DNA from: Roseateles sp.
GTDB lineage: Bacteria; Pseudomonadota; Gammaproteobacteria; Burkholderiales; Burkholderiaceae_C
DNA length: 64,000 nt
Direction of reading: 5' to 3'
NCBI GenBank assembly: GCA_019234295.1
Contig: JAFALK010000073.1
Location: 24,451 to 88,450 of the forward strand
A program made the translations under genes and the position numbers. The notes below the pieces were generated by a model, which did no database searches, had not been told where the DNA came from, and saw nothing but the letters and a program-made list of their open reading frames with translations. Shown piece after piece: positions 44,455 through 56,365 of the stretch; position 1 is the first letter of the stretch, and every line of letters begins with the position of its first letter.

Positions 44455-45324
44455 ATGCCCGCTAGCCCCTCCACCCACAAGGCCTTGAGCTGCCCGCAAT
44501 GCAGCGTGGTCATGGAGGCCTTGCCGCTCGAAGGCCATTACGGTCAGCCGGTGCACACCGACCTGTGCGCGCGCTGCAATCTGATCTGGCTCGATGAGCT
44601 GGAGGCCGTCAATCTCTCGGGCCTTGGCTGGGTGACCTTGCTGCGCCGCATGCGCCTGGCTCAGCAGGAGCCGACGGGGCCCCAGGCCGCGGGCCTGGAC
44701 TGTCCGCGTTGCGGCATGCAGCTCAAGCCCATCCACAACCTCACGAGCATGGGCCGCTTCGGCGAGCTCGAGTGCCCACGCTGCCGTGGCGGCCTGGCCG
44801 GCTTTGCCCAGTTGCTGGCTCGCCGCGGCCTCGTGCGGGCGATGACGCGGCGCGATCTCGATACCTTGAAGGAGGAGAAACGCGAGCCGGCTTGCCTCAA
44901 CTGCGGCGCGGGCCTCGAGCGAGAGGCCTGCGCTCGCGGCCTGCTCGACGAGGATGCGCGTTGCCGCTACTGCGCAAGCCCGCTGCTTGTCATCGACATG
45001 CCGCGTTTCTTCACGGCGCTGCTGTCTCGCCATGCCGAAGCCGTTGAAGCGGAACATCTGGCTTGGTCGTGTTTCGGCTGCGGTGCAGCGGTGGAGCCCA
45101 CTCAAGGGGCGGCGTGCCGGGAATGCGGCCACCTCGTCGTGGTGCCTTCGCTGATCGAGCTCCAGCCCCTGCTCGATCGCGCGGAATCGCTCCTGCGCGG
45201 CACGCCCGGGCGTGGCGCCCGGCCCCACGGCAGCCGCTTGCATGAGCTGCGGGGCGACCATCGCGCCACGGCCCTGTATCGCATGTTCTCGTGGCTGCGC
45301 AAGCGATTCTTTGATGCCCTTTGA
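44455..45324 (+). CDS. Multi zinc-ribbon protein (zf-TFIIB-like)
   Basis: 289 residues with eight CxxC pairs: CPQC, CARC, CPRC, CPRC, CLNC, CRYC, CFGC and CREC, enough for four zinc ribbons. The first pair set with GHYGQPVHTDLCARCNLIWL matches the zf-TFIIB family (PF13453). No membrane part except a weakly hydrophobic middle. The function is unknown; zinc ribbons may bind nucleic acid or protein. It starts 22 bases after the TonB receptor gene in the same direction. Confidence 0.82.
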   Translation: MPASPSTHKALSCPQCSVVMEALPLEGHYGQPVHTDLCARCNLIWLDELEAVNLSGLGWVTLLRRMRLAQQEPTGPQAAGLDCPRCGMQLKPIHNLTSMGRFGELECPRCRGGLAGFAQLLARRGLVRAMTRRDLDTLKEEKREPACLNCGAGLEREACARGLLDEDARCRYCASPLLVIDMPRFFTALLSRHAEAVEAEHLAWSCFGCGAAVEPTQGAACRECGHLVVVPSLIELQPLLDRAESLLRGTPGRGARPHGSRLHELRGDHRATALYRMFSWLRKRFFDAL

Positions 45325-45408
45325 CCACAGGCAGGAAAGCCCTTCACTTCACTTCACCACGGCTGAGTACCGACAATCCGGGCGCACTTATTCCAAAAGG
45401 GAAGCGGC

Positions 45409-46308
45409 ATGGCAATTCGCCATTGGTTATTGCTGATCTACCTGGCCTCGGGCCTCTACATTCACTGGCGTGGCCATGTGCGTTTCGCGCTCGCACGTGC
45501 GCTGGACTTCACCATCCTGATCGCACCCGTCAACGCGCTGATGTACCTGTTCTCGCGCGTGCCGTCGCGACCCTATCTCGACCCGGCGGACTTCCCGGAG
45601 CTGGCGCCGCTGAAGGCGAACTGGCAGACCATCCGCGACGAAGCGCTCAAGCTCGACGACGAAGGCGCCATTCGCGCCGCCGCCGGCTATAACGACATCG
45701 GCTTCAACTCCTTCTTCCGCACCGGCTGGAAGCGCTTCTACCTGAGCTGGTACGGTAAGGACCTGCCCTCGGCCCAGGCCCTGTGCCCGCAGACCGTGGC
45801 CCTGCTCAAAGGCATCCCGAGCATCAAGGCGGCCATGTTCGCCTCGCTGCCGCCGGGCGCCCGTCTCGTGCAGCACCGAGATCCCTATGCCGGATCTTTG
45901 CGCTATCACCTGGGCTTGATCACGCCCAACGACCCGCGCTGCCACATCGTCGTCGACGGTCAGCCCTACCACTGGCGCGACGGCGAGGCGGTGATGTTCG
46001 ACGAGACTTTCATCCACCATGCCGAGAACACCACGGACCAGCGCCGCATCGTGCTGTTCTGTGATGTGGAGCGCCCGCTGTTCGGTGCGCCGCTGCGCTG
46101 GTTCAACCGCTTCTTCGGTCGACGCGTGATGGCCGCAGCATCGAGCCAGAACGAGGGTGGCGAGGCAGTGGGTGGCATCAACAAGGCCTTTCACTACCTC
46201 TATCAGGTCCGCCTCAAGGCCAAGGCGCTGAAGAGCTCAAACCGCAGCTTGTACTACGTGGGCAAGTGGGTGCTGATCCTGGGCTTGCTCTGGCTGCTGT
46301 TCTGGTAG
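45409..46308 (+). CDS. LpxO-like aspartyl/asparaginyl beta-hydroxylase family dioxygenase
   Basis: 299 residues. Hydrophobic helices at both ends (LLLIYLASGLYIHW and YVGKWVLILGLLWLLFW) frame an iron/2-oxoglutarate domain. The metal motif is QHRDPYAGSLRYHLGL (His-x-Asp) with distal His in FDETFIHHAENTTDQRR, whose Arg binds 2-oxoglutarate. Members of this layout include LpxO, which puts a hydroxyl on lipid A acyl chains at the inner membrane, and related ornithine-lipid hydroxylases (OlsC/OlsE-type). Which lipid is modified here cannot be told. An AAGGGAAG ribosome site precedes the start. Confidence 0.88.
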   Translation: MAIRHWLLLIYLASGLYIHWRGHVRFALARALDFTILIAPVNALMYLFSRVPSRPYLDPADFPELAPLKANWQTIRDEALKLDDEGAIRAAAGYNDIGFNSFFRTGWKRFYLSWYGKDLPSAQALCPQTVALLKGIPSIKAAMFASLPPGARLVQHRDPYAGSLRYHLGLITPNDPRCHIVVDGQPYHWRDGEAVMFDETFIHHAENTTDQRRIVLFCDVERPLFGAPLRWFNRFFGRRVMAAASSQNEGGEAVGGINKAFHYLYQVRLKAKALKSSNRSLYYVGKWVLILGLLWLLFW

Positions 46309-47026
46309 GAGACGCCGGGACGGGACTCACTCGTCTCTTGGGGTGGATGAAGCCGATTGGCGATTGGCCGCCTGGGAGGATCCGGTAGCGCCATCAAGGC
46401 CCGCAGTGCCTCGAACAGCTGCTGGAATTGCACCGGGTTGTCGCCGCAGCAGCTGCCGTGGAGTTACGCCAGGGCTTCGGTTTTTTCCTCCATTTCAGCC
46501 AGTCGCTGAGCCGGGTCGGCGTAAGCCGGGCCAGCCTGCTTGAGCCCGCCGAAGGCTCGTTCGACGTAGTGACGCCTTTCCATGGCGCGCGCAGAGGTGA
46601 GCACGCTGGCGGCTTGGATGGAGGTGTGTTCGGTGAAGGCCGAGGGCAGCGCTTTTGAGAGCCTTCGTTGCGAGCGTTGGCTGCGTTGGCTGCAATTTGC
46701 AACCACCTTGGCCCTTTCGGTGATCGAAAGCTCGAACATGAAATCCATTGGGAAGCGCGCAGCATTGCACTTCACCTGTGTTCATTGAAACGCTTGGTCT
46801 CGACGCCGTACCGTGCTGCCAGCGCTGCGTCCGTGAGAATTTTTCTACGCCCGCAGGACAAGAATGCGGCTCTCGATGCGTGGCAGCAGCAGAGCCGAAT
46901 CCTCCGGGCTCATCGATGAAGGCACGGTGAGCAAGCCTCGAGTGGCGATGCGCGAGTGTCCGCCGATGCGCCGCCCAACGCAGCACCACGCTGCATCACG
47001 CTGCTCCACGAAGGCGCTTCGCGCGC
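46309..47026. other. 718-base region without a convincing gene
   Basis: Between the LpxO-like gene and the end of the efflux operon. Several short overlapping open frames exist on both strands. The best is a minus-strand frame at 46464-46775 (103 residues, with a helical stretch ERRHYVERAFGGLKQAG), which I do not recognise and which lacks a ribosome site. Base composition is less regular than in the flanking genes. It may be decayed coding DNA. No repeat or transposase signature is seen. Confidence 0.55.
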
Positions 47027-48403
47027 TTACTCCCAGCGTCCGGCGATGTTCTTCAGCAGCTGATTGACCGCCACCAGTTGGCGGTCCTTGACGCTGTTCA
47101 GCGTGTTCTCCGCTGTGAGCAGGGCCGTCTGCGCAGTGACGATGTTGAGGTAGCTGACCGTGCCGGCCTTGTACTGGTCCTCGGTGATCTCGAGGTTGCG
47201 GCGAGCGGCATGCACGGCGTCCTGCTGGAGCTGGGCCTCGTCCTGGAGTTGGCGCGCGAGCACGAGGTTGTCCTCGACTTCCTGCATGGCCGCGAGCACG
47301 GTCTGGCGGTAGCTGGAGGTCGCGCTGTCGGCATTGTTGCGGGCCTGGGCGCTGGCCAGTTCGCGGCGCCCGCCGTCAAACACGGTTTGGGCCAGCGAGG
47401 CGCCCAGCGACCAGAAAAGGTTGGGCGTGCTGACCAGGTTCTTGAGGCCGTTCTCGCGCCAGCCGCCATCGGCCGAGAGCGAGACGGTCGGGAAGTAGGC
47501 GGCATTGGCGATGCCGATGGCGGCATAGGCGGCCTTGACGCGCGCGGCGGCGGCGGCGATGTCGGGGCGGCGCTCCATCAAGGTGGCGGGCAGCAGGGCG
47601 GGCACCGTGGGCACCGCAGCCAGACCGGTGCCGGCGGGGTGGCGCTCGACCGAGAAGTTCGAGGGCGGCACGCCCAGCAGCACGGCCAGCGCATGTTCGG
47701 CCACAGCGCGCTGCGCCTTGGCGTCGGCGGCCTGGGCCTGTGCGCTGCGCAGCTGCGTCTCGGCCTGAAGCACGTCGGTGGTGGCGACCACGCCGGCATC
47801 CCGGCGGGCGCGCGTCAGGTCAAGCGAACGCTCATACGCCGTCACGCTGCGGTCCAGGATGTCTTGCTGCACCTCAGCGGCGCGCAGCGTGAAGTAGCCC
47901 TGCACCAGCAGGGCCTGGGCCGAGAGCCGCGCCGAGGCCAGGTCGGCCTGGCTCGCGCGCAGTTGCGCGTTGGCCTGTGACAGCCCTTCGGACAGGCTGC
48001 CCCACAGGTCGATCTCCCAGCCGGCGGTGGCCGTCAGCGAGCTGCTGTTGGCCGGGCGGCTACCGGGGTTCTTGCTGCGCGCGCCCTGGCCGGCAACCGA
48101 CAGTGTGGGCCAGAAGGCGCTCTGGGCGGCGTCGAGCAGTGCGCGTGCATTCGCCACCTGGGTGGCGGCGCTCCTGAGATTCTCGTTGCCAATCAGCAGC
48201 CGGCCCTGCAGTTCGTCAAGTACCGGGTCCTGGAACAGCGTCCACCAGGCCTCGGGCGTGGCGGCCTCGGTGCGGGCCTGGGTCCAGTCACCGCTTTCTT
48301 TGAACTGCGCTGGCGGCGCGGCCGGCTTGGGAGGCTCCACGTGGGTGATTGCGCAGCCGCCGAGCAGGGCCGCAAGAAGGGGGAGGAGGTGAAACTTGTT
48401 CAT
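47027..48403 (-). CDS. Outer-membrane efflux lipoprotein (NodT family)
   Basis: 458 residues. The signal ends with lipobox LLGGC, so it is a lipoprotein. Two TolC-type repeats: WWTLFQDPVLDELQGRLLIG and, later, SAFWPTLSVAGQ, GWEIDLWGSL, FPTVSLSADGGW, YKAGTVSYLNIVTAQ. It forms the trimeric outer-membrane and periplasmic tunnel of a tripartite pump. The gene starts one base after the second RND permease gene and completes the mdtABC-type operon. Substrates unknown; multidrug export is usual. Confidence 0.93.
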   Translation of the reverse strand: MNKFHLLPLLAALLGGCAITHVEPPKPAAPPAQFKESGDWTQARTEAATPEAWWTLFQDPVLDELQGRLLIGNENLRSAATQVANARALLDAAQSAFWPTLSVAGQGARSKNPGSRPANSSSLTATAGWEIDLWGSLSEGLSQANAQLRASQADLASARLSAQALLVQGYFTLRAAEVQQDILDRSVTAYERSLDLTRARRDAGVVATTDVLQAETQLRSAQAQAADAKAQRAVAEHALAVLLGVPPSNFSVERHPAGTGLAAVPTVPALLPATLMERRPDIAAAAARVKAAYAAIGIANAAYFPTVSLSADGGWRENGLKNLVSTPNLFWSLGASLAQTVFDGGRRELASAQARNNADSATSSYRQTVLAAMQEVEDNLVLARQLQDEAQLQQDAVHAARRNLEITEDQYKAGTVSYLNIVTAQTALLTAENTLNSVKDRQLVAVNQLLKNIAGRWE

Positions 48404-48404
48404 G

Positions 48405-51400
48405 TCAATGACTCGGTTGCGGGCGGCGCAGGAAGAACCAGCGACGCAGGCGCAGCTTCTTGAGGCTCAGGCGGTCCATCAGCGCGAAGACGACCGGCGT
48501 GGTGTAGAGGGTCAGCAGCTGCGAGAGGATCAGACCGCCGACGATGGCGATGCCCAGCGGCTGGCGCAACTCGGCGCCGTCGCCCGTGCCCAGGGCCAGA
48601 GGCACGGCGCCGAAGATGGCGGCGGCCGTGGTCATCAGGATGGGGCGCAGGCGCAGCGTGGCGGCGCGCACGATGGCCGCGGCTGCGCTCGGGTTGCCTT
48701 TGCGCTGGCGTGCGATGGCGAAGTCGATCATCATGATTGCGTTCTTCTTCACGATGCCGATCAGCAGGATCACGCCGATCAGCGCAATGATGGAGAAGTC
48801 GGTGTTGAAGAGCATCAGCGCCAGCAGCGCGCCCACGCCGGCCGAGGGCAGGGTGGAGAGGATCGTCACCGGGTGGATCAGGCTCTCGTAGAGCATGCCC
48901 AGCACCAGGTAGATGGTGACGATGGCCGCGAGGATCAGCAGGGGCTGCGAGGACAGCGACTGCTGGAACGCGTTCGCCGTGCCCGCGAAGGTGCCACGCA
49001 CGCTGACAGGTACGCCGAGCTCGCTCATGGCGTTGTTGATTGCCACCGTGGCCTCCGAGAGCGAGACGCCTTCGGGCAGGTTGAAGCTGATCGTTGTGGC
49101 TGGCGCGCCGCTCTGGTGGTTGATCGAGAGCGGCGTGTTCGTGGTCTCCACCCGCGCGAAACTGGACAGCGGCACCTGCGAGTTGCCGCGTCCTGTCACG
49201 TAGAGCTTGGTCAGTGTCTCCGGGCCCTGCAGATAGTCGGGCGCCAGCTCCATCACCACGCGGTACTGGTTCAACGGGTTGTAGATCACGCCGACCTGGC
49301 GCTGGCCGAAGGCGTCGTTGAGTGTGGTGTCCAGCGTGTTCATGGAGACACCCAGGCGCGCGGCGGCGTCGCGGTCGACGACAAGTGAGGTCTGCACGCC
49401 CTTGTCCTGCTGGTCGCTGTTCACGTCGGCCAGCTCTGACAGGTTTTGCATGGCGTTGGTGATGCGAGGAGCCCAGGTGCGCAGGTCTTCCAGCGAATCG
49501 GACTGCAGCGTGTACTGATAGGCCGAGTTGGACTGCCGGCCGCCGATGCGGATGTCCTGCACGGGCACGAGGAAGAGGTTGGCACCCGCCTCATGCGAGA
49601 GCTTGTCGCGCAGGCGGTTCACCACCGTGTCGGCCGAGACCTTGCGTTCCTTGAGCGGCTTGAGCGCGATATAGAAGAAGGCGCCATTGCGCTGGCCCCC
49701 GCCGGTGAAGCCGTTGACGTTTTCCACCGCCGGATCGGCCTGGAGGATGCCCATGAACTTCTGCACCCTCTCCTTCATCATCGGGAAGCTGCTGCCCTGG
49801 TCGGCCTGTACGCCGCCGATCATGGTGCCGGTGTCCTGCTGCGGGAAGAAGGACTTCGGGATCGTGCCGTAGAGGTACACGTTCAGCGCGATGACACCGA
49901 TAAGCGCCAGCATCGCCACCGGCTGGTGGCGCAGCACCCACACGAGCGATTTGCGGTAGCCGCGCATGCCAGCCTTGCCCAGCCGCGCCAGCCAGCGGCC
50001 GAAGGGGCCAGGCGCCTTGTGCGCCGACTTCGGTGGCAGCAGCTGGGCGGCCATCATCGGCGTGGCCGTCAGCGAGACCAGCATCGAGACGAGGATGGCA
50101 GAGGACAGCACGACCGCGAACTCGCGGAACAGCCGCCCGACCACGCCGCCCATCAGCAGGATGGGGATGAACACGGCGATCAACGACAGACTGATGGATA
50201 CCACCGTGAAGCCGATCTCGCGAGCGCCCTTGAGCGCAGCCTTGCGCGGCGGGAGGCCGTGCTCGATATGGCGGGTGATGTTCTCCAGCACGACGATGGC
50301 GTCGTCCACCACGAAGCCGGTCGCCACGGTGAGGGCCATGGCTGAGAGGTTGTCGAGGCTGTAGCCGCACAGGTACATCACGCCGAAAGTTCCGCACAGC
50401 GAGACCGGTACCGCGATGGCCGGCAGCAGCGTGGCGCGGCCCGAGCGCAGGAAGAGCAGCACGACCAGGATCACCAGGCCCACGGCGATGGACATGGCTC
50501 GCTCCACCTCGCGCAGCGAGGCGCGGATGGTGGGCGTGCGGTCGCTGATGACCTTGAGGTCGATGGCCGCAGGGATCGAGGCGCGCAGGTGCGGCAGCAG
50601 CTCGTGCACGCGATCCACGGTCTCGATGATGTTGGCGCCCGGCTCCTTCATGATGAAGAGCAGGATTGCCGGCCTGCCGTTGGAGGCGGCGTAGTTGCGC
50701 ACGTCCTGCACTGAGTCCTTCACGTCGGCCACGTCGCTCAGGTGAACCGCCGAGCCCTGGGTGTAGCGCAGCACGACGCCGGCGTATTCGGAGGCGACGC
50801 GGGCCTGGTCGTTGGCGCCGACTTGCCAGGTGTGCGTGTCATTCTCGAGCACGCCCTTGGGCCGGTTCGCGTTCGTGGCCGTGATGGCGCTGCGCACGCT
50901 GTCCAGGGCGATGCCGGCGCTTGCCAGCTTGTCTGGATTGAGCTCCACCCGCACGGCCGGCAGCGCGCTGCCGCTCACATTCACCTGGCCCACGCCGCGG
51001 ACCTGCGACAGGCGCTGTGCCAGTACGGTGGAGGCGGCGTCGTACATCTGGCCCTCGGTCAGCGCTTCCGAAGTCAGCGACAGGATCATCACCGGCGCAT
51101 CGGACGGGTTGACCTTGCGGTAGGTCGGGTTGCTGGGCATGCCCGTGGGCAGCAGGCTGCGCGAGGCGTTGATGGCGGCCTGCACGTCGCGGGCCGCGCC
51201 GTTGATGTCGCGGCTGAGATCGAACTGCAGCGTGATGTTGGACGACCCCAGGCTCGAGCGCGAGGTGATCTCGTTCACGCCGGCGATGGTGCCCAGGGTG
51301 CGCTCCAGCGGCGTGGCCACGGTGGCCGCCATGGTCTCGGGGCTGGCTCCGGGCAGGTTGGCGCTGACGGAGATGGTCGGGAAGTCCATCTGCGGCAGCG

Positions 51401-51506
51401 GCGCGATTGGCAGCAGGGTGAAACCCAGCACCCCGGCCAGGGCGATGCCGATGGTGATCAGCGTGGTCGCGACCGGCCGGGCGATGAAGGGCGCGCTGAT
51501 GTTCAT
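48405..51506 (-). CDS. mdtC: RND multidrug efflux permease, MdtC-like
   Basis: 1,033 residues. The full RND plan: TM1 with [20 protein letters not shown], porter domains, and the proton-relay helix [17 protein letters not shown] with the paired Asp. [20 protein letters not shown] is the second-half signature. Together with the preceding permease it should form the heterotrimer known from MdtBC, in which this subunit is the more likely drug-binding partner. Its start overlaps the mdtB-like stop (ATGA). The E. coli system exports bile salts and novobiocin; the assignment here is by layout. Confidence 0.93.
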   Translation of the reverse strand: MNISAPFIARPVATTLITIGIALAGVLGFTLLPIAPLPQMDFPTISVSANLPGASPETMAATVATPLERTLGTIAGVNEITSRSSLGSSNITLQFDLSRDINGAARDVQAAINASRSLLPTGMPSNPTYRKVNPSDAPVMILSLTSEALTEGQMYDAASTVLAQRLSQVRGVGQVNVSGSALPAVRVELNPDKLASAGIALDSVRSAITATNANRPKGVLENDTHTWQVGANDQARVASEYAGVVLRYTQGSAVHLSDVADVKDSVQDVRNYAASNGRPAILLFIMKEPGANIIETVDRVHELLPHLRASIPAAIDLKVISDRTPTIRASLREVERAMSIAVGLVILVVLLFLRSGRATLLPAIAVPVSLCGTFGVMYLCGYSLDNLSAMALTVATGFVVDDAIVVLENITRHIEHGLPPRKAALKGAREIGFTVVSISLSLIAVFIPILLMGGVVGRLFREFAVVLSSAILVSMLVSLTATPMMAAQLLPPKSAHKAPGPFGRWLARLGKAGMRGYRKSLVWVLRHQPVAMLALIGVIALNVYLYGTIPKSFFPQQDTGTMIGGVQADQGSSFPMMKERVQKFMGILQADPAVENVNGFTGGGQRNGAFFYIALKPLKERKVSADTVVNRLRDKLSHEAGANLFLVPVQDIRIGGRQSNSAYQYTLQSDSLEDLRTWAPRITNAMQNLSELADVNSDQQDKGVQTSLVVDRDAAARLGVSMNTLDTTLNDAFGQRQVGVIYNPLNQYRVVMELAPDYLQGPETLTKLYVTGRGNSQVPLSSFARVETTNTPLSINHQSGAPATTISFNLPEGVSLSEATVAINNAMSELGVPVSVRGTFAGTANAFQQSLSSQPLLILAAIVTIYLVLGMLYESLIHPVTILSTLPSAGVGALLALMLFNTDFSIIALIGVILLIGIVKKNAIMMIDFAIARQRKGNPSAAAAIVRAATLRLRPILMTTAAAIFGAVPLALGTGDGAELRQPLGIAIVGGLILSQLLTLYTTPVVFALMDRLSLKKLRLRRWFFLRRPQPSH

Positions 51507-54500
51507 GCAGGCGCCACCTTGTTCTTGCGCGCCTGCCAGCGGTGAGCGAGGCCTGCGAAGGCGAGGTAGATCACCGGCGTGCTGAACAGCGTCAGCATTT
51601 GGCTCACGATCAGGCCGCCGACCATGGTCACACCAAGCGGGTGGCGCAGCTCATGGCCCGCACCTTGGCCCAGCATCAACGGCAGCGCACCCAGCAGGGC
51701 GGCCAGCGTCGTCATCAGGATGGGGCGAAAGCGCAGCAGGCAGGCCTTGTGAATAGCCTGGCGCGGCTCGAGGCCTTCCTCGCGCTCGGCCTCGAGCGCG
51801 AAGTCGATCATCATGATGGCGTTCTTCTTCACGATGCCGATCAGCAGCACGATGCCGATGATGCCCACGACGCCCAGGTCCAGCCGCGCGGTGAGCAGGG
51901 CCAGCAAGGCGCCCACGCCGGCCGAGGGCAGCGTGGAGAGGATCGTGACCGGGTGGATGTAGCTCTCGTAGAGCACGCCCAGCACAATGTACATGGTGAC
52001 CACGGCCGCGAGGATCAGCAGCAGCGTGCTGGACAGCGAATTGCGGAAGGCCTCAGCCGCGCCCTGGAAGCTGGTCTCCACGCTGGGCGGCATGTCGAGC
52101 TTGGCCTCCTCGGCGCGGATGGCGTCCACGGCCTCGCCGAGTGAGGCGCCCGCTGCGAGGTTGAAGGAGATCGTCGCTGCCGGGAACTGCGCTACGTGGT
52201 TGATGGCCAGCGCCGCGGGCCGCTCGACCATCTGAGCGACGGCGCTCATGGGCACTTGCACCGTGATGCCGTTGCCCGCGGCATTGGTCTGCACGCCCGG
52301 CACGTACAGCTTGTTCAGCGCCTCGGGGCCGTCACGGAACTCCGCCGGTGTCTCGAGCACCACGCGGTACTGGCTGCTGGCCGTGTAGATCGTCGAGATC
52401 ATGCGCTGGCCGTAGGCGTTGTACAGCGCCGTGTCGATCGCGGCCACGGTCACGCCCAGGCGGCCGGCGGCCTCGCGGTCGATCTTCAGATAGGCTTGCT
52501 GGCCCTGGTCCTGCAGGTCGCTGGCCACGTCGGCCAGCTGGGGCAGCGCCTTCAGGCGCGCCATCAGGTCCGAGGTCGCCTTGGCCAGGTCGTCCGAATC
52601 AGGCGAGCTCAGCAAGAACTGGTACTGGGTCTTGGAGACGCGGTCCTCGATGGTCAGGTCCTGCACCGGCTGCATATAGGCGCGGATGCCCGGTACATGG
52701 CCGGTCAGCTCGTTGAGGCGACGGATGATCTCGGTGGCCGAGGCCTTGCGCTGCTCGAAGGGCTTGAGCGTGATCTGCATGCGGCCTGTGTTCAGCGTGG
52801 TGTTCGCACCGTCCACGCCGATGAAGGATGCCAGGTGGTCGATATCCGGATCTTTGAGGATGGCCTCGGCCAGCTTCTGCTGGCGCTCGCCCATGGCAGC
52901 GAAGGAGGTGGTCTGCGTGGCCTCTGTGATGACCTGGATCAGGCCCGTGTCCTGCACCGGGAAGAAGCCCTTGGGCACCCAGATGTAGAGCATGGCAGTG
53001 AGGCCAAGTGTGGCGGCAAAGGCCAGCATGGTGGTGCGTGGGCGGTCCAGCACCCAGTCCAGTGCACGACCGTAGAGCGCGATGGTGGCGTCAAACTTCT
53101 CACCGAACCAGGCGCCCAGCCTGGTGTGTTTGTGTTCGCTCTCGGGCCTGAGCAGGCGCGCACTCATCATGGGCGTGAGCGTGAGCGAGACGAAGGCCGA
53201 GATCAGGATGGACACGGCCAGCGTGATCGCGAACTCGTGGAAGAGCCGGCCTACCACGTCGCCCATGAAGAGCAGGGGGATGAGTACGGCGATCAGCGAG
53301 ACCGTCAGCGAGATGATGGTGAAGCCGATCTGCTTGCTGCCCTTGAGCGCGGCTTGCATCGGCGTGTCGCCCTCCTCGACGAAGCGGGCGATGTTCTCGA
53401 TCATCACGATGGCGTCGTCCACCACGAAGCCGGTGGAGATGGTCAAGGCCATCAGCGTGAGGTTGTTGATCGAGAAGCCTGCCAGGTACATCACGCCGAA
53501 GGTGCCGACCAGCGAAAGCGGCACGGCCACGCTCGGAATGAGCGTGGCGGATCCACTGCGCAGGAAGATGAAGATCACCATCACCACGAGCGCAATGGCC
53601 AGCAGCAGCTCGAACTCGGTGTCCTCCACCGAGGCGCGGATGGTCACGGTGCGGTCGGCGATCACCTTCACGTCCAGCGAAGCCGGCAGCGTGCCTTGCA
53701 GCTTGGGCAGCAAGGCCTTCACGCGGTCCACTGTCTCGATCACGTTGGCGCCGGGCTGGCGCTGCACGTTCAGGACCACGCCCTGCGTGGTGTCGGCCCA
53801 GGCCGCAAGGCGCAGGTTTTCGGCATCGTCCACCATCACCGCCACATCGGCCAGGCGCAGCGGGCTGCCGTTCTTCCAGGCGATGACCACGTCCTGGTAT
53901 TCGGCGGCAGTCTTGAGCTGATCGTTGGCGTCGATGGTGGAGGCGCGCTGCGCGCCGTCGAAACTGCCCTTGGCCTGGTTGACGTTGGAGGCGGCGATGG
54001 CCGAGCGGACGTCGTCGAGCGAGAGGCCCAGGGCCGCCAGCTTCTGCGGATCGGCCTGTATGCGTACGGCCGGGCGGCGTCCGCCGGCGATGGACACGAG
54101 GCCAACGCCGTCGAGCTGCGAGAGTTTGGGCGCGAGGCGGTTCTCCACCAGATCATGGACCTTGATGACCGGCAGCGAAGGCGACGTGACGGCGATCGTC
54201 AGCACCGGCGCATCGGCCGGGTTCACCTTGCTGTAGATCGGCGGCATGGGCAGGTCGCTGGGCAACAGATTGCCACCCGCGTTGATGGCCGCCTGCACTT
54301 CTTGCTCGGCAACGTCCAGCGACAGGCCCAGCGAGAAGCGCAGCGTGATCACTGAGGCGCCGCCCGAGCTGCTGCTGGTCATCTGGCTCAGGCCCGGCAT
54401 TTGGCCAAACTGGCGCTCCAGCGGTGCGGTGACCGTCGTGGACATCACGTCGGGGCTGGCGCCGGGGTAGAGCGTGGTGACCTGGATGGTCGGGTAGTCG

Positions 54501-54619
54501 ACTTCGGGCAGGGCCGACAGCGGCAGCAGCCGGTAGGCCAGCAGGCCCGCCAACAGGATGGCGAGCATGAGCAGCGAGGTGGCGACCGGCCGCTCGATGA
54601 AGGGACGTGAAGGATTCAT
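51503..54619 (-). CDS. mdtB: RND multidrug efflux permease, MdtB-like
   Basis: 1,038 residues with the same architecture as its neighbour: [20 protein letters not shown] in TM1, [20 protein letters not shown] with the paired Asp of the proton relay in TM4, and [20 protein letters not shown] in the second half. The two adjacent, non-identical permeases and the adaptor in front are diagnostic of an MdtABC pump. It starts seven bases after the adaptor stop. Inner membrane and periplasm. Confidence 0.93.
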   Translation of the reverse strand: MNPSRPFIERPVATSLLMLAILLAGLLAYRLLPLSALPEVDYPTIQVTTLYPGASPDVMSTTVTAPLERQFGQMPGLSQMTSSSSGGASVITLRFSLGLSLDVAEQEVQAAINAGGNLLPSDLPMPPIYSKVNPADAPVLTIAVTSPSLPVIKVHDLVENRLAPKLSQLDGVGLVSIAGGRRPAVRIQADPQKLAALGLSLDDVRSAIAASNVNQAKGSFDGAQRASTIDANDQLKTAAEYQDVVIAWKNGSPLRLADVAVMVDDAENLRLAAWADTTQGVVLNVQRQPGANVIETVDRVKALLPKLQGTLPASLDVKVIADRTVTIRASVEDTEFELLLAIALVVMVIFIFLRSGSATLIPSVAVPLSLVGTFGVMYLAGFSINNLTLMALTISTGFVVDDAIVMIENIARFVEEGDTPMQAALKGSKQIGFTIISLTVSLIAVLIPLLFMGDVVGRLFHEFAITLAVSILISAFVSLTLTPMMSARLLRPESEHKHTRLGAWFGEKFDATIALYGRALDWVLDRPRTTMLAFAATLGLTAMLYIWVPKGFFPVQDTGLIQVITEATQTTSFAAMGERQQKLAEAILKDPDIDHLASFIGVDGANTTLNTGRMQITLKPFEQRKASATEIIRRLNELTGHVPGIRAYMQPVQDLTIEDRVSKTQYQFLLSSPDSDDLAKATSDLMARLKALPQLADVASDLQDQGQQAYLKIDREAAGRLGVTVAAIDTALYNAYGQRMISTIYTASSQYRVVLETPAEFRDGPEALNKLYVPGVQTNAAGNGITVQVPMSAVAQMVERPAALAINHVAQFPAATISFNLAAGASLGEAVDAIRAEEAKLDMPPSVETSFQGAAEAFRNSLSSTLLLILAAVVTMYIVLGVLYESYIHPVTILSTLPSAGVGALLALLTARLDLGVVGIIGIVLLIGIVKKNAIMMIDFALEAEREEGLEPRQAIHKACLLRFRPILMTTLAALLGALPLMLGQGAGHELRHPLGVTMVGGLIVSQMLTLFSTPVIYLAFAGLAHRWQARKNKVAPA

Positions 54620-54626
54620 GGCGAGT

Positions 54627-56291
54627 TCAGCCGCCTTGGCTGGCGCGTTCGGCGCGGCGCTTGTCGATGAAGGCCTTGCGTTCCTCGGGACTCATCTTCA
54701 TGAACTTATCCTGCATCTCGGGCGGTAGGTGGTCGAGCCAGCGCGGACGATCTTCACCGGCAACCGCCTGCGAAGCCGTTGGCGCACCGGCTCGTGCGCC
54801 GCCCTGTGCGCCGCCCTGTGCGCCGCCCTGTGCGCCGCCTTGTGCGCCGCCTTGTGCGCCGCCCTGCTGAGGGCGCGGGCCCGATGCACCGCTGCCGGGC
54901 CAACCAGCGCCACCTGCGCTACCTGCGCCACTGGCTCCGCCCATCGGGCCACTTGCGCCACGGCCGCCGCGCCGGCCACGGGCCGGTGCCTCGGCACCCT
55001 TGCGCTTGCTCGGGTCGGCGGCGATGACTTCGACTTTGGCGCCGTCGCGCAGGCGGTCCACGCCGTCGATCACCACGCGCTCGCCGGGGCGCAGCTGGCC
55101 TTCGACGGCGGTCCAGCCCTCGTCGACCACGCCGGGCTTCACGATGCGCATGCTGACCGTGTTTTCGCCGTTGACCGCGTAAACATAGAAGCCTTGCGCG
55201 CCGCGCTGCACGGCGGCCGAAGGCACGGCCAGGCTGCCTTCGATCACGTCCAGAGAAAGGCGTACGCTAACTGCCTGGTTGGGGAAGAGTGCGTCGTCGT
55301 CGTTCTTGAAGAGGGCCTTGAGCTTGATGCTGTCGGTTGTTGGGTCGATGGCGTTGTCGGTGCTGGCAACGCTGCCTTCGGCGAGCTTGGCCGCGCCACC
55401 GCGATCCCAGGCTTCCACGACCAGCGGCCTCTTGTTGCGCAGGGCTTCGCTGATGCGTGGCAGGTTGGCCGACGGCACGGCGAAGACCAGGGCCACAGGG
55501 TGCGTCTGCGTGATGGTGACGATGCCGTTGACCGCGCTGGGCGTGACGACGTTGCCGAGGTCCACCTGCTTGAGGCCCGTGCGGCCGGCGATGGGGGCGA
55601 GCACGCGGGTGTAGCTCAGCTGCAGGCGCGCGCTGTCCACGCTGGCCTGGTCAGCCTTGACGGTGCCGTCGAGCTGGCGCACGAGCGCCTCCTGCGTGTC
55701 GACCTGTTGCTGGGCAATAGCGTCCTTGGTCATCAGGTCTTTGTAGCGCGTGAGGTCGAGCCGGGCGTTGGCGAGCTGGGCTGCATCGCGGGCCAGCTGG
55801 CCTTCGGCCTGCCCCAGCGTGGCTTGAAAGGCGCGCGGGTCGATCTGCGCCAACTGCTGGCCGGCCTTGACCTGCTGGCCTTCTTTGAACATTAGGTTCT
55901 GCAGCACGCCGCTGACCTGCGCCTGCACCACGGCCGTGTTCGAGGCGGTGATGGTGCCGATGGCGTTGACGAGCACGCGCATGTCCTTGCGCTTTGCGAT
56001 ATCGACGGACACAGGCTGCACGCGATTGGCGCCGCCGAAGCGGCCGCCGCCTCCCCCCAGGTTCCCAGGGCCACGCGAATTGGCGCCACCCGGGCCCGAC
56101 GCGGCGCTGGCCGCGCCTGCGGGGCCGCCTTCGCCGCTGCCGTGGCCCTTCCACCACCAGAGTCCACCACCCGCCAACACGACGGCGGCGGCAACGACCC
56201 AGAGGGCGGCCTTGCCCGTCTGATTGCTTTGAAGGTTATGGCGCTTGATTGTCGAGTTATTGGCGCGGATCGGCGTCATGGCAGAAAGCAT
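54627..56291 (-). CDS. mdtA: Periplasmic adaptor of the RND pump, MdtA-like, with Gly/Gln-rich tail
   Basis: 554 residues. One N-terminal membrane helix ([19 protein letters not shown]) is followed by a Gly-rich linker, the lipoyl/hairpin core ([19 protein letters not shown], then [20 protein letters not shown]) and beta-barrel/membrane-proximal parts ([40 protein letters not shown]). It bridges permease and outer-membrane channel. Unusual: ~120 extra C-terminal residues of Gly, Ala and Ser with six Gly-Gly-Ala-Gln units coded by a 12-bp repeat, then a helical end ([20 protein letters not shown]). Length exceeds E. coli MdtA (415). An ATG 12 bases downstream is an alternative start. Confidence 0.92.
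   Translation of the reverse strand: MLSAMTPIRANNSTIKRHNLQSNQTGKAALWVVAAAVVLAGGGLWWWKGHGSGEGGPAGAASAASGPGGANSRGPGNLGGGGGRFGGANRVQPVSVDIAKRKDMRVLVNAIGTITASNTAVVQAQVSGVLQNLMFKEGQQVKAGQQLAQIDPRAFQATLGQAEGQLARDAAQLANARLDLTRYKDLMTKDAIAQQQVDTQEALVRQLDGTVKADQASVDSARLQLSYTRVLAPIAGRTGLKQVDLGNVVTPSAVNGIVTITQTHPVALVFAVPSANLPRISEALRNKRPLVVEAWDRGGAAKLAEGSVASTDNAIDPTTDSIKLKALFKNDDDALFPNQAVSVRLSLDVIEGSLAVPSAAVQRGAQGFYVYAVNGENTVSMRIVKPGVVDEGWTAVEGQLRPGERVVIDGVDRLRDGAKVEVIAADPSKRKGAEAPARGRRGGRGASGPMGGASGAGSAGGAGWPGSGASGPRPQQGGAQGGAQGGAQGGAQGGAQGGARAGAPTASQAVAGEDRPRWLDHLPPEMQDKFMKMSPEERKAFIDKRRAERASQGG
54795..54866 (-). repeat. 12-bp tandem repeat in the mdtA-like gene
   Basis: Six consecutive copies of a 12-base unit (plus-strand TGCGCCGCCCTG, two copies with TT in place of CT) code for Gly-Gly-Ala-Gln units in the C-terminal tail. 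Copies are nearly identical, so copy number may vary between strains. Confidence 0.93.
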
Positions 56292-56365
56292 GGTGAAAGA
56301 GTGCGCAGCACTCTACACCGCAGTCATGCCGGGCCCGGGCCCCATGGAGGAAAAGAATCGCTAAG

